A stretch of DNA of 64,000 nucleotides from Streptomyces beigongshangae (GTDB lineage Bacteria; Actinomycetota; Actinomycetes; Streptomycetales; Streptomycetaceae): assembly GCF_019710745.1 (NCBI RefSeq), contig NZ_JAHKJW010000002.1:76006-140005 (forward strand), written 5' to 3'. A model generated the notes under the pieces. The model searched no databases. It saw nothing but the letters and a program-made list of their open reading frames with translations, and was not told where the DNA came from. The translations under genes and the position numbers were made by a program. This document shows positions 35,743 through 44,328 of this stretch, in pieces (positions within the stretch are counted from its first letter, which is position 1; each line of letters starts with the position of its first letter).

Positions 35743-36849
35743 ATGACGGAGACGCGGCAGAGCCCGCTCCCGGCGGTCGAAGGGCCCGGACCGGAGCCGG
35801 GACCGGCCCCCGCCGAAAGGGACGATCCGCCCGACGCGCCGGAGGCGGCCGTGATCCTGGAGCGGGCCCGGACCTCGGTCGATCCCGGACTGCGCCGGGC
35901 CGTCGCATCGCTGCCCGCTTCGATACGCCGGGTCGCGCGCTACCACTTCGGATGGGAGCACGCGGACGGCACCCCGGCGGTGGGGAACGCCGGCAAGGCC
36001 ATCCGGCCCGCGCTCGTGCTCGCCGCGGCCGCGGCGCTCGGCGGGCCCCGGACGTCGGCCGTGCGGGCCGCCGCCGCCGTGGAGCTGGTGCACAACTTCA
36101 CGCTGCTGCACGACGACGTGATGGACCGGGACACCACGCGAAGACACCGGCCCACCGCGTGGGCGGTGTTCGGGGACGCCGACGCGATTCTTGCGGGGGA
36201 CTCCCTGCAGGCACTGGCCCACCGGCTGCTCGCCGGCGATCCGCATCCGGCGTCGTCGGCGGCGGCGGTGAGGCTGGCGGACTGCGTCGTCGAACTCTGC
36301 GCGGGACAGCAGGCGGACACCGCGATGGAGCACCGGAGTCCCGACGACATCACGCTCGACGAGGTGCTCGCCACGGCCGAGGCCAAGACGGGCGCACTGC
36401 TGGGGTGCGCGTGCGCGCTGGGGGCGCTGTACGCGGGTGCGGACGACACGGACGTGGAGGCGCTCGACGCGTTCGGGCGGGAGGCCGGGCTGGCGTTCCA
36501 GTTCATCGACGACGTGATCGGTATCTGGGGGGACCCGAGGCGCACCGGCAAGCCGGCCGGGGCGGATCTGATCACCCGCAAGAAGTCCCTGCCGGTGGTC
36601 GCCGCGCTCACCTCCGGTACGCCGGCCGCGGCCGAACTCGCCGAGCTGTACCGGGGCCCCTACCAGGACGGCGATCTGGAACGCACGGTCCTCGCCGTCG
36701 AGCGGGCGGGCGGACGGGACTGGGCCCAGCAGCAGGCTGCCGACCGGATGGCACAGGCTCTGAGCCATCTGTTCCGCGCGGTCCCGGACCCGGAGGCGGC
36801 GGAGGGGCTGCTGTCGCTGGCGGAGTTCGTGACGCGCCGGAACATGTGA
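35743..36849 (+). CDS. Polyprenyl diphosphate synthase, predicted encapsulin cargo
   Basis: This trans-isoprenyl diphosphate synthase (368 residues) has the first aspartate-rich motif HDDVMDRDTTRR near residue 126 and the second as QFIDDVIGIWGD near 255. It also has GKAIRPALVL and the GAD-KKSLP loop. Residues 1-40 are Pro/Glu/Ala-rich, predicted disordered and precede the catalytic fold. Family 2B encapsulin cargo enzymes carry such N-terminal targeting segments. Chain length of the product is not readable. It is in tandem with the shell gene. Confidence 0.92.
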   Translation: MTETRQSPLPAVEGPGPEPGPAPAERDDPPDAPEAAVILERARTSVDPGLRRAVASLPASIRRVARYHFGWEHADGTPAVGNAGKAIRPALVLAAAAALGGPRTSAVRAAAAVELVHNFTLLHDDVMDRDTTRRHRPTAWAVFGDADAILAGDSLQALAHRLLAGDPHPASSAAAVRLADCVVELCAGQQADTAMEHRSPDDITLDEVLATAEAKTGALLGCACALGALYAGADDTDVEALDAFGREAGLAFQFIDDVIGIWGDPRRTGKPAGADLITRKKSLPVVAALTSGTPAAAELAELYRGPYQDGDLERTVLAVERAGGRDWAQQQAADRMAQALSHLFRAVPDPEAAEGLLSLAEFVTRRNM

Positions 36850-37101
36850 GAGCCGGAACGTGTGGGGGAGGAGGCCGCGGTACGGGAGCGGGCGGGGTGG
36901 GGCGGGCGGGCGGAGCGACACGGTGGCGGAGTGCGGGCGCGGACGGAGGGGACCGGTCGCGCGGTCCTGCGCCCGGGGAGGGCTTTCGACAAGCTGTTCG
37001 GAGCGGCCGGGCCGTGCGGTCCCGCTGTGATCGAGACGCCGGAGGTCTCCGGTTCGCGCGGCACCTGACGACGCGGCGAGGCGGAGGGTTCCGGTCACGG
37101 A
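36850..37101 (+). other. Spacer after polyprenyl synthase
   Basis: About 250 nt separate the synthase stop from the terminator hairpin. Two short GC-rich frames occur but have no similarity or bias I trust. I see no gene here. Confidence 0.45.
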
Positions 37102-37134
37102 GGGCCCCGCACACCCCCACGGTGTGCGGGGCCC
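37102..37134. terminator. Bidirectional terminator between synthase and tetR
   Basis: A perfect 14-bp stem (37102-37115 with 37121-37134, loop cccac) lies 18 nt beyond the tetR stop. It can close both the encapsulin operon and the convergent tetR gene. Confidence 0.85.
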
Positions 37135-37152
37135 GATCGGGCCCGGTGCCGG

Positions 37153-37749
37153 TCAGGTGTCCTCGGGCGGGACGATCGTGGCGACGATTCGTTCGATCAG
37201 ACCGTGCGGCACGCTCACGCCCGGCAGCACGCCGTCCAGTACGTCCGGCAGGGTCAGGTGTTCGAGGATCAGGCCCAGCATGGCGACGTAGAGGACCGTC
37301 ACCGTCTCGTCGCCGCCGGGCAGGCCCGCGCCGCGGTGGAACTCCATGCCCTGTTCCAGGTCGGCGCGGACGGTCTTGGTGTACGAGGCCCGCAGTTCGG
37401 GGCGGCGGGTGGCCTCCAGGCGCATTTCGAGAAGGGCGAGGTAGCCCGTACGGTCCCGCTGGGCGCGGGCCATGAGGTCGTGCATGAAAGCCGTGATCAG
37501 ACGGCGGTCCCTCGGCGTCTCCAGGAGCCCGGCCGTGACCTCCGGGTCCGGGGCGAGCCGCTCGTGCAGACGGGCGTCGATCTGCCGGAGCAGGTCGTCA
37601 CGACCGGTGAAGTAGTTCGAGGCGGTGCCCACCGGTACCCCGGCCGCACCGTCCACCGCACGGAAGGTCAGCCCGCGGGCCCCTTCGCGGGCCAGCACCT
37701 CCACTCCGGCGTCGACCAGGGCGGCCCGGCGCTGCGGATTGCTCGCCAT
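37153..37749 (-). CDS. TetR-family transcriptional regulator
   Basis: This 198-residue regulator has a typical helix-turn-helix (LTFRAVDGAAGVPVGTASNYF, residues about 28-48) and an all-helical ligand domain. ATG 37749 is preferred because it follows GAGAGAGG; an earlier in-frame ATG at 37770 is possible. It is divergent from the DHFR-like gene, 119 nt apart, so it probably controls that gene. Confidence 0.87.
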   Translation of the reverse strand: MASNPQRRAALVDAGVEVLAREGARGLTFRAVDGAAGVPVGTASNYFTGRDDLLRQIDARLHERLAPDPEVTAGLLETPRDRRLITAFMHDLMARAQRDRTGYLALLEMRLEATRRPELRASYTKTVRADLEQGMEFHRGAGLPGGDETVTVLYVAMLGLILEHLTLPDVLDGVLPGVSVPHGLIERIVATIVPPEDT

Positions 37750-37868
37750 CCGGAAACCTCTCTCCCCCATGGAGCCCGTACCGGAGATCTCCAGGAATCG
37801 CCTTGCGACCACTACAACTGAAGCACTATGAATGGAGTGGTTGGTCCAGCCTACGGAAAGAGTCCGGC

Positions 37869-38453
37869 TTGCGAAAGCTCACGTATTTCATCGCCTGCTC
37901 GATCGACGGCTTCATCGGGGGGCCGGACGGCGACGCGGCATCGATGGTCCGGTTCATGGACGAGGAGTTCCTCGAATTCCTCAAGACCGAGTACCCGGAG
38001 ACGATGCCGACCCATGGCCGCAGCGCGATGGGTTTCGACGACCTGGAGAACCAGAAGTACGACACGATCGTCCAGGGCCGTGCCAGCTACGACCTGGCGC
38101 TGGAGGCGGGCGTCACCAGCCCCTACGCGCACCTGCGGGAGTACGTCGCCTCGCGCACGCTCGAGGAGTCGCCGGACCCGAACGTCGAGATCGTCGCCGA
38201 CGACCTGGTGGGCAGGGTCCGCGAGCTCAAGGCGGAGGACGGCGACTTCGGCATCTACCTGTGCGGCGGCTCGCAGATCGCGGGCGAGCTGATCGACGAG
38301 ATCGACGAACTCGTCATCAAGACGTATCCCATCGTGCTGGGCAGCGGTATGCCGATGTTCGGCTCCGGATTCGCGGTCACCGAGTTCTCCCTCGGTGAGG
38401 TGCGTACGTTCGGGAACGGGGTGGTCGTGCGCACGTACGGCAGAAAGCGCTGA
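37869..38453 (+). CDS. Dihydrofolate reductase-family protein (RibD C-terminal-like)
   Basis: This 194-residue protein begins at TTG 37869 with RKLTYFIACSIDGFIGGPDGD, the RibD_C/DHFR first strand. It ends with YLCGGSQIAGELIDEIDE and IVLGSGMPMFG, the NADPH-binding region. Homologs are annotated as DHFR-like or pyrimidine reductases without known substrate. The start is TTG because no ATG/GTG fits the fold start. It is controlled probably by the divergent TetR. Confidence 0.85.
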   Translation: MRKLTYFIACSIDGFIGGPDGDAASMVRFMDEEFLEFLKTEYPETMPTHGRSAMGFDDLENQKYDTIVQGRASYDLALEAGVTSPYAHLREYVASRTLEESPDPNVEIVADDLVGRVRELKAEDGDFGIYLCGGSQIAGELIDEIDELVIKTYPIVLGSGMPMFGSGFAVTEFSLGEVRTFGNGVVVRTYGRKR

Positions 38454-38508
38454 GCGCGGCGCCGCCGCTCGCCTGTCGGCCCGGCCCGTCCCGCAATATC
38501 GTGGAGTC

Positions 38509-38775
38509 ATGGCCAGTGATGAGTCCCTCTGTCCGGTCTGCGAGCAGTCCGTGGACACGGTCGTCCGTCGGCACAAGACCTTCGGTGTCTTCGTGCCCGT
38601 GTGGGGCCCCGGCCCCTGCCGCAACCCCCGGTGCGCGAGTTACGAGGCGGGGGCGGAGACCGGGAGGCCCGACGAGGCCGAGCCCGTGCTCACGGCCTCC
38701 GAGGCGGAGCCCGTGCTGTTGGCCGAGCCCCGGCCGCCCGAGGAACCGCGGGCGAACACGGAGCGGGGTCTCTGA
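38509..38775 (+). CDS. Small cysteine-containing hypothetical protein
   Basis: This 88-residue protein starts MASDESLCPVCEQS and has a second CRNPRC pair near residue 43, so it has a CxxC...CxxxC pattern suggesting a zinc ribbon. The second half is a low-complexity acidic run with repeated E-x-x-P-V-L. It lies between the DHFR-like gene and the DGPF/sigma pair. I do not know its function. Confidence 0.65.
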   Translation: MASDESLCPVCEQSVDTVVRRHKTFGVFVPVWGPGPCRNPRCASYEAGAETGRPDEAEPVLTASEAEPVLLAEPRPPEEPRANTERGL

Positions 38776-39022
38776 GCACGACCCGCCCGGCTCCTTCGAA
38801 GAGACACCGTTATGCTGCTTCCGCCTGAGGGGGAGCTGGCGGAAGCCCCGTCGGTGTGCCCGTGACAGCGTGCCCGTACAGGGCTCCGTCGAGCGCGCCG
38901 GGGAGTCGCCGGGGTTCGTGCGGAAAAAACTTTTCGCCTGTGTGTAGAGAACCGCGGACCTGTTCCGACGTCCCCTGTGAAAGCCGCCCACCACGGGCGG
39001 CCCGAACCGAAGGAGCGGTCCC

Positions 39023-39436
39023 GTGAAGTACCTCGTGATGATCCAGGGCAGCCAGGCGGACTACGAGGCGCAGGCAGGCAAGGGCTCCGCCGGCGCGCCC
39101 GCCTGGACCGAGCAGGACATCCAGGCCATGTACGCGCACATGAGCGCGATCAACGACGACCTCGCCGAGACCGGCGAGATGGTCGAGGGCAACGGTCTGA
39201 CCGACCCGGCCCGGTCGCGACACGTGGAGCTGGGCCCGGACGGGAAGCCCGTGATCACCGACGGGCCGTACGGCGAGACCAAGGAGGTGCTCGCCGGTTA
39301 CTGGGTGCTGGACTGCGACAGCCTGGAGCGGGTCACGGAGATCGCCGCGCGGGTCCTGCAGTGCCCCGCCCCCGAGGGCACGAAGCAGTATCCGGTGATC
39401 ATCCGGCCGATCCTCGACCGCAGCGGCGAGGTGTGA
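39023..39436 (+). CDS. DGPF (YCII-related) domain protein, ECF42 partner
   Basis: This 137-residue protein has the signature TDGPYGETKEVLAGYW (residues about 78-93), which names the DGPF/YCII family. Such genes sit next to ECF42 sigma factors in actinobacteria. GTG 39023 follows AAGGAG. The stop overlaps the sigma-factor start candidate at 39433 (GTGA). A 7-bp hairpin lies just upstream (38983-39001). Function is unproven; the family may bind a small ligand. Confidence 0.88.
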   Translation: MKYLVMIQGSQADYEAQAGKGSAGAPAWTEQDIQAMYAHMSAINDDLAETGEMVEGNGLTDPARSRHVELGPDGKPVITDGPYGETKEVLAGYWVLDCDSLERVTEIAARVLQCPAPEGTKQYPVIIRPILDRSGEV

Positions 39437-40701
39437 GCCGTCCTCCGGGACGCTCTTCGGACCGCGTGAACGAGATCGAGGGCCTGCTGCGCCGGCACGC
39501 GCCGCAGGTCCTCGGCGCGCTCGTGCGGCGGTACGGGCACTTCGACTCCGCCGAGGACGCCGTACAGGAGGCGCTGCTCGCGGCGGCCGGACAGTGGCCC
39601 GCGAGCGGGGTGCCGGACAACCCGCGCGGCTGGTTGATCAAGGTCGCCTCGCGGCGGCTCACGGACGTGCTGCGCAGTGAGGAGGCCCGGCGGACGAGGG
39701 AGGAGCGGGTGATGGCGCTCACCCCGCGTGACGCGTTCACGGCGCCGCCACCGGGACTCGACCGGGCCCCGTCCGAGGACGACACGCTCACCCTGCTCTT
39801 CCTCTGCTGCCACCCCGACCTCACCCCGCCCGCGCGGATCGCACTCACGCTCCGCGCGGTGGGCGGTCTGACGACCGCCGAGATCGCCCGCGCGCACCTC
39901 GTGCCCGAGGCGACGATGGCCCAGCGGATCAGCCGGGCCAAGCAGAAGGTCACGGGCGTGCGCTTCGGGCGTCCCGAGAACTGGGAGGCACGGCTGCCCG
40001 CGGTCCTGCACGTCCTGTACCTGATCTTCAACGAGGGGTACACGGCCACGTCCGGGACGGCGCTCCAGCGGGCCGAACTGGCGGGTGAGGCCATCCGGCT
40101 GACCCGCAGGGCACATCGGCTGCTGCCCGGCACGCACGAGGTGACCGGTCTGCTGGCGCTGATGCTGCTCACCGACGCCCGGCGGGCCGCGCGGACCGGG
40201 CCGCACGGCGAGCTGGTACCGCTGGACGAGCAGGACCGGACGCTGTGGGACAAGGCGGCGATCGAGGAGGGTGTGGCGCTGGTGACGTACGCCCTGACCC
40301 GACGGCGGCCGGGCCCTCACCAGGGGCCGGGCCCGTACCAGCTGAGAGCCGCGATCGCCGCCGTCCACGACGAGGCCGCCTCGTCCGCCGACACCGACTG
40401 GCCGCAGATCCTCGGCCTCTACGACCTCCTGGTGCGGCTCGTGCCCGGCCCCGTGGAACGTCTCAACCGCGCGGTGGCCGTCGCGATGGTCCACGGGCCG
40501 AAAGCGGGCCTCGACGAACTCGTCCCCCTGGAAGACGAGTTGGCGACGGGCCACCGTCTCGACGCGGTCCGCGGCCACCTCCTGGAACGCGCCGGTGACA
40601 CCGGAGGGGCCCGCGCCGCCTACGAGTCGGCGGCCGGCAAGACCCTCAGCCTCCCGGAACAGCACTACCTACGGACCCGTGCCGCCCGACTGAGGTCCTA
40701 G
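39433..40701 (+). CDS. ECF42-group sigma factor with long C-terminal helical extension
   Basis: This 422-residue protein has sigma2 (residues about 15-80, ALVRRYGHFDSAEDAVQEAL) and sigma4 (about 125-185, LTTAEIARAHLVPEATMAQRISRAKQ) regions. A C-terminal extension of about 230 residues is TPR-like and includes the conserved FNEGY segment. That size and the upstream DGPF gene identify ECF42, which lacks an anti-sigma factor; the extension is thought to regulate it. GTG 39466 is an alternative start without the GTGA overlap. Confidence 0.88.
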   Translation: MSRPPGRSSDRVNEIEGLLRRHAPQVLGALVRRYGHFDSAEDAVQEALLAAAGQWPASGVPDNPRGWLIKVASRRLTDVLRSEEARRTREERVMALTPRDAFTAPPPGLDRAPSEDDTLTLLFLCCHPDLTPPARIALTLRAVGGLTTAEIARAHLVPEATMAQRISRAKQKVTGVRFGRPENWEARLPAVLHVLYLIFNEGYTATSGTALQRAELAGEAIRLTRRAHRLLPGTHEVTGLLALMLLTDARRAARTGPHGELVPLDEQDRTLWDKAAIEEGVALVTYALTRRRPGPHQGPGPYQLRAAIAAVHDEAASSADTDWPQILGLYDLLVRLVPGPVERLNRAVAVAMVHGPKAGLDELVPLEDELATGHRLDAVRGHLLERAGDTGGARAAYESAAGKTLSLPEQHYLRTRAARLRS

Positions 40702-40728
40702 AGGGGGGCCACCCCGGAAGCTCTGCCC

Positions 40729-41142
40729 CTATGCCTTGCGCTGGGTGAAGCGCAGCAGGTTGCCCGCGGGGTCGCGGACCGCGCAGTCGCGGACTCCGTA
40801 CGGCTGGTCCATCGGTTCCTGGAGGATGTCGGCGTCCGCGGCGAGCAGTCGCTCGTACGTCGCGTCGCAGTCCTCCGTGGTGAAGATGACACCGCGGAGC
40901 AGCCCTTTGGCCAGCAGTTCGGCCACGGCCTGCCGGTCCGTCTCCGCGGCGTTCGGATCGGCCAGCGGCGGCTCCAGGACGATCTCCACGTCCGGTTGCA
41001 GCGGAGGACCGACGCTGACCCAGCGCATGCCCTCGAAACCGACGTCGTTGCGGACCTCCAGGCCCAGCACGTCGCGGTAGAAGGCGAGTGCCCGGTCGTG
41101 GTCGTCGACCGAGATGAAGCACTGCGAGATTTTGAGGTCCAT
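40729..41142 (-). CDS. VOC-family (glyoxalase-like) protein
   Basis: This 137-residue protein shows the paired beta-alpha-beta-beta-beta VOC fold: ISVDDHDRALAFYRDVLGLEV at the start and RDCAVRDPAGNLLRF at the end. Metal ligands are not certain. It lies 4 nt after the AraC-type gene and is probably co-transcribed with it. Its convergent neighbour is the ECF42 gene, 27 nt away. Confidence 0.85.
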   Translation of the reverse strand: MDLKISQCFISVDDHDRALAFYRDVLGLEVRNDVGFEGMRWVSVGPPLQPDVEIVLEPPLADPNAAETDRQAVAELLAKGLLRGVIFTTEDCDATYERLLAADADILQEPMDQPYGVRDCAVRDPAGNLLRFTQRKA

Positions 41143-41146
41143 GACC

Positions 41147-41560
41147 TCACGCTAGAGGCTTCGCCGCGGGGCGGCGCACCGGTCGCGTGTACATCCTCGC
41201 CACGCACGCCGGGATCGCCGCACCCGGCTCGTGCGACCGGGCCCGGTACGCGCTCGGCGTCTCCCCGACCAGCTCCGTGAAGCGCGAACTGAACGAACCG
41301 AGCGATGCGCAACCCACCGCGAAGCAGACCTCCGTGACGCTCAGGTCGCCGCGTCTCAGCAGCGCCTTCGCGCGCTCGATGCGGCGTGTCATGAGATACC
41401 CGTACGGTGTCTCGCCGAAGGCGGCCCGGAAGCTGCGCTGGAAGTGACCCGGCGACATCAGCGCCGTGCGCGCGAGCATGGGCACGTCCAGCGGCTCGGC
41501 GTACTCGCGGTCCATGCGGTCGCGGGCCTTGCGCAGCCGGACCAGGTCCTCCGTGGTCAT
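41147..41560 (-). CDS. AraC-family regulator (DNA-binding domain only)
   Basis: This 137-residue protein is a bare AraC double helix-turn-helix (residues about 10-110, with SPGHFQRSFRAAFGETPYGYL and CFAVGCASLGSFSSRF). It has no ligand domain. ATG 41560 is used. It is followed by the VOC gene, which may supply ligand handling. Short AraC/VOC pairs of this type are common in Streptomyces. Confidence 0.85.
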   Translation of the reverse strand: MTTEDLVRLRKARDRMDREYAEPLDVPMLARTALMSPGHFQRSFRAAFGETPYGYLMTRRIERAKALLRRGDLSVTEVCFAVGCASLGSFSSRFTELVGETPSAYRARSHEPGAAIPACVARMYTRPVRRPAAKPLA

Positions 41561-41645
41561 GCCGTCAGCATCCCACGGCCCACCGACAGAGCCCTGGGCC
41601 ACGGCAAGGGGACGCCGGCGGTCGTTCAGCCGTCATCCGCCGGCG

Positions 41646-42422
41646 TCAGGCGTCGTCGTTGGCGTCGGCGATCGGGCGCTGACGCGGGAAAGGCGGACAG
41701 CCGGACGGGTTCTCGACGATCAGGGCGGCCAGGTCGGCCAGTTTCATGCGGTGCGAGCGGGCGTGGCCGCGCAGCCGGTCGAACGCCTCCTGGAGCTCGC
41801 AGTCGAAACGTTCGGCCAGGATGCCCTTGGCCTGCTCGATGACGATCCGGGTGTTCAGGGCGTTCTGCAGTTGATCGGCCCGGACCAGCGCGTCGCGCAG
41901 CACGTCGCGATGGGACAGGCCGACGGCCGTGGCGTCGGCCAGGAGCTGGGCCCAGCGGATGCCCGACAGTTCCAGCTGCCCGTGCCGGTGGTACAGCGCG
42001 AGCGCGCCCAGGGTGCGGTCCTGGCCGGCCAGGGGCAGAGCCGTGACGGCGGTGAACCCCTCGCTCACGGCGCGCCCCGTGAAGCGGGGCCAGCGGGTCC
42101 GGCCGCGCGGGTCGCCCAGCGGAACGTCCGCCAGGAGCCGCATGTCGCGCGAGACGTCCAGGGAGGGTCCCTCCCGTAACTCGGCCTGCAGACGCCCCAG
42201 CCGACGGGCCCGGTCGTCGGAACCGGCCGAGTGCCCGGGCAGTCCCGACGGACCGAGGAGATTGCAGGAGGCCGCCGCCACACCGGGCACGAGGGCGGTG
42301 ACGTGTGCGAGTCGTCGCAGCAGACGCTCCTCGTCCTCACCCCGGGCCGGTGCGGCGACGAGGACGAGCAGGTTCGCGGCCACTTCTTGCGCCCAGGCGG
42401 AATCAAGCGGTTCGGTGTTCAT
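41646..42422 (-). CDS. GAF-ANTAR regulator
   Basis: This 258-residue protein has a GAF domain (residues about 25-165, with FTAVTALPLAGQ) and a C-terminal ANTAR RNA-binding domain (about 180-240, NALNTRIVIEQAKGILAERF). ANTAR domains bind twin hairpins in mRNAs and act as antiterminators. ATG 42422 fits the domain start. It is divergent from a second GAF-ANTAR gene with 569 nt between starts. No obvious kinase partner is adjacent; the PdtaS-like kinase at 24-25.5 kb is a candidate. Confidence 0.87.
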   Translation of the reverse strand: MNTEPLDSAWAQEVAANLLVLVAAPARGEDEERLLRRLAHVTALVPGVAAASCNLLGPSGLPGHSAGSDDRARRLGRLQAELREGPSLDVSRDMRLLADVPLGDPRGRTRWPRFTGRAVSEGFTAVTALPLAGQDRTLGALALYHRHGQLELSGIRWAQLLADATAVGLSHRDVLRDALVRADQLQNALNTRIVIEQAKGILAERFDCELQEAFDRLRGHARSHRMKLADLAALIVENPSGCPPFPRQRPIADANDDA

Positions 42423-42991
42423 CACGTGTGTCCTGACGGCTGGGTGGAGAGGCCGGGACGGAACGAACGGCCCCGGACGCCCGGGTGTCGCTCCCGGGTG
42501 GAAGGGCCGTCGCTGTCCGTTGTCCGTTCCGCCCCAGCCAAGCACAAGGCGCCATGACGCGACTACCGTGAGTCGATACCGGTGATGTCTTCCGGCCGAG
42601 TCCCTCGTGCACCCCGTGTACGCGTCCGTCGCTCACGCGGGTCGCGCACCGGTCGCCGCCGGGCGCTCCGCAGCGGGCCGGCACGGACGGATGCCGCGTC
42701 GGCCGCGGCAGTTGGGGCAGCCGTGGCGACTGTGACAGCCGTGGTGACCGCGGCGGACGAGCGGACACCCGGCACGAGGTGCAACCGAATGCGGCCGGTG
42801 GCCGGAAGAGTCAGCACGGCCGAAACCAGTACGGCCGTAACCGTACGGTCGGTATCGAACACACGCCGGACTCAGCACGCGCCGGCTCCGGCACGCGCGT
42901 GTGGGCGGGTGACGGCACTCCCCGGGGGCGCGCGGTGGGCGATACTGGCGGGATCAGGCCGCTGGCTCAGCGGCGGGCGGAGGTGGAGCCG
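42423..42991. other. Spacer between two divergent GAF-ANTAR genes
   Basis: This 569-nt region has no ORF with reliable codon usage. It contains imperfect repeats of a cagcacggccgaaacc / cagtacggccgtaacc type near 42810-42845. It must hold both promoters, but I cannot place them. Confidence 0.45.
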
Positions 42992-43837
42992 ATGTGGCCC
43001 GATGACCACGACGGCGAGAACGAACTGCCCGGCCGCCCGCAACCGCCCGCCGAGGAGGACCACCGCCGGGCCGCCGAGGCATTCTCGTCCCTGATCGCGT
43101 CCGTCCAGGTGCAGCGGGCACCCGAACTGCTCTGCCGGGCCTGCGTGGACCTGCTCCCGATCAGCGGCGCCTCGGTCTCGATCAGCGGGAGCAGAACGGC
43201 CCGGGCGCTGTGGTGCGCCAGCGACGACACGGCGGCACGCCTCGCCGAAGCCCAGTACACGCTGGGCCACGGCCCTTGCCAGAGCGCCCTCGACCTGGCC
43301 GTCCCGGCGCTCGCCCCGGACCTCACCGGCGGGCCGGACGCCCGCCGCTGGCCCGTCTTCGCCCTCCAGGCCGTGGACCTGGGGGCCCGGGCGGTCTTCG
43401 CGCTGCCGCTCGGCACCGGAGCCTCGACACTCGGCACCCTCGACCTCTACCGCGACAGTCCCGGGCCGCTGTCCGCGGGGGAGCTGCGGATCGCGCTGTC
43501 GGCACGGGACGCGGTCACCTTCGCCGTACTGAGCATCGAAGCGGCGTTCGACAGGGCCGATCCGACGGGCAGGGCGGAGGTGGAGTCGTGGGTCGACGCG
43601 GCCCAGGCCGACCGCGTCGAGGTCCATCAGGCCATCGGCATGGTCATGGTCCAACTCGGCGTCCATCCGGAACACGCGCTGGACCGGCTGCGGGCGCGCG
43701 CCTTCACGCAGGGGCGCACGGTCACCGAGGTGGCGCGGGAGGTCCTGGCCCGGACGCTGTGCTTCCGGCAGACGGACGACGACCAGGCGAGGGACCGGAG
43801 CAGGCCCGGGGACGAGGGCGGCGGCGACCGGTCATGA
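42992..43837 (+). CDS. GAF-ANTAR regulator, second copy
   Basis: This 281-residue protein has a GAF domain (residues about 40-190, with ISGASVSISGSRTARALWCAS) and an ANTAR domain (about 205-255, VEVHQAIGMVMVQLGVHPEHALDRLRAR). ATG 42992 follows GGAGGTGGAG; GTG 42983 is an alternative. The two ANTAR neighbours are not close paralogs in sequence. The C-terminal tail is charged and disordered. Confidence 0.87.
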   Translation: MWPDDHDGENELPGRPQPPAEEDHRRAAEAFSSLIASVQVQRAPELLCRACVDLLPISGASVSISGSRTARALWCASDDTAARLAEAQYTLGHGPCQSALDLAVPALAPDLTGGPDARRWPVFALQAVDLGARAVFALPLGTGASTLGTLDLYRDSPGPLSAGELRIALSARDAVTFAVLSIEAAFDRADPTGRAEVESWVDAAQADRVEVHQAIGMVMVQLGVHPEHALDRLRARAFTQGRTVTEVAREVLARTLCFRQTDDDQARDRSRPGDEGGGDRS

Positions 43838-44291
43838 CCGGGACGAGCGGCACGCCGGAACCGGCGACACCGCCGTCACGGCGGCCACCGTCCCCGGCGG
43901 CCGCCGTCGGGACGACGAGAGGCACGCCCGCCGAGCGCGGCGTCACGGGCCGCACGGCGGCGGCACACGGGCCGTACGCGGCACACGGGCCGTACGCCGG
44001 TACACGGCGACGGCGCACGGGCCGTACGGCCGACCCGACCCCGTACGTGCCGCGGAGACCCTGCCCGCCCACGGCCGTCGCGACGGCGACCGGCTCACCA
44101 CGACCGGTCGGGCGCCGGTCCACCGCGCCGGCCCCGCCGCTCGCGGTCCTGCTCGCCGCGCTGTCGCGGGCGCGACCCGTCCGAACCGTTCCGTCCTCCC
44201 CGGAGCCGCGCAGCGGAACGGCCGCACCCGGACCGCTCGGGACGCCGTGTTCGGCGGCCTGCGGGCCGGATGCGGCCGGGGTGACGCTGCG
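43838..44291. other. Low-complexity spacer between ANTAR gene and sodN
   Basis: About 450 nt of extreme GC content. It holds two exact 18-bp repeats (43962-43979 and 43980-43997) and a degenerate third at 44012-44029, of the ggcacacgggccgtacgc type. A frame starting at ATG 43835 overlaps the previous stop but encodes only Pro/Ala/Arg low complexity. I do not call a gene. Confidence 0.5.
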
Positions 44292-44309
44292 ACCGGTACG
44301 GGTACCGGT
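44292..44309 (-). terminator. Hairpin after sodN
   Basis: A perfect 7-bp stem with 4-nt loop (ACCGGTA-cggg-TACCGGT) lies 19 nt after the sodN stop. It is a candidate sodN terminator. In S. coelicolor the sodN 3' UTR yields the small RNA s-SodF; the equivalent sequence here would end at or near this element. Confidence 0.65.
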
Positions 44310-44328
44310 GAACGCAGGCGACGCGGGA

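Noticed and set aside
43835-44328. Gene starting at the ATGA overlap after the second ANTAR gene
   Set aside because: The product is a run of Pro, Ala and Arg with repeats and no fold. Codon usage is not gene-like.
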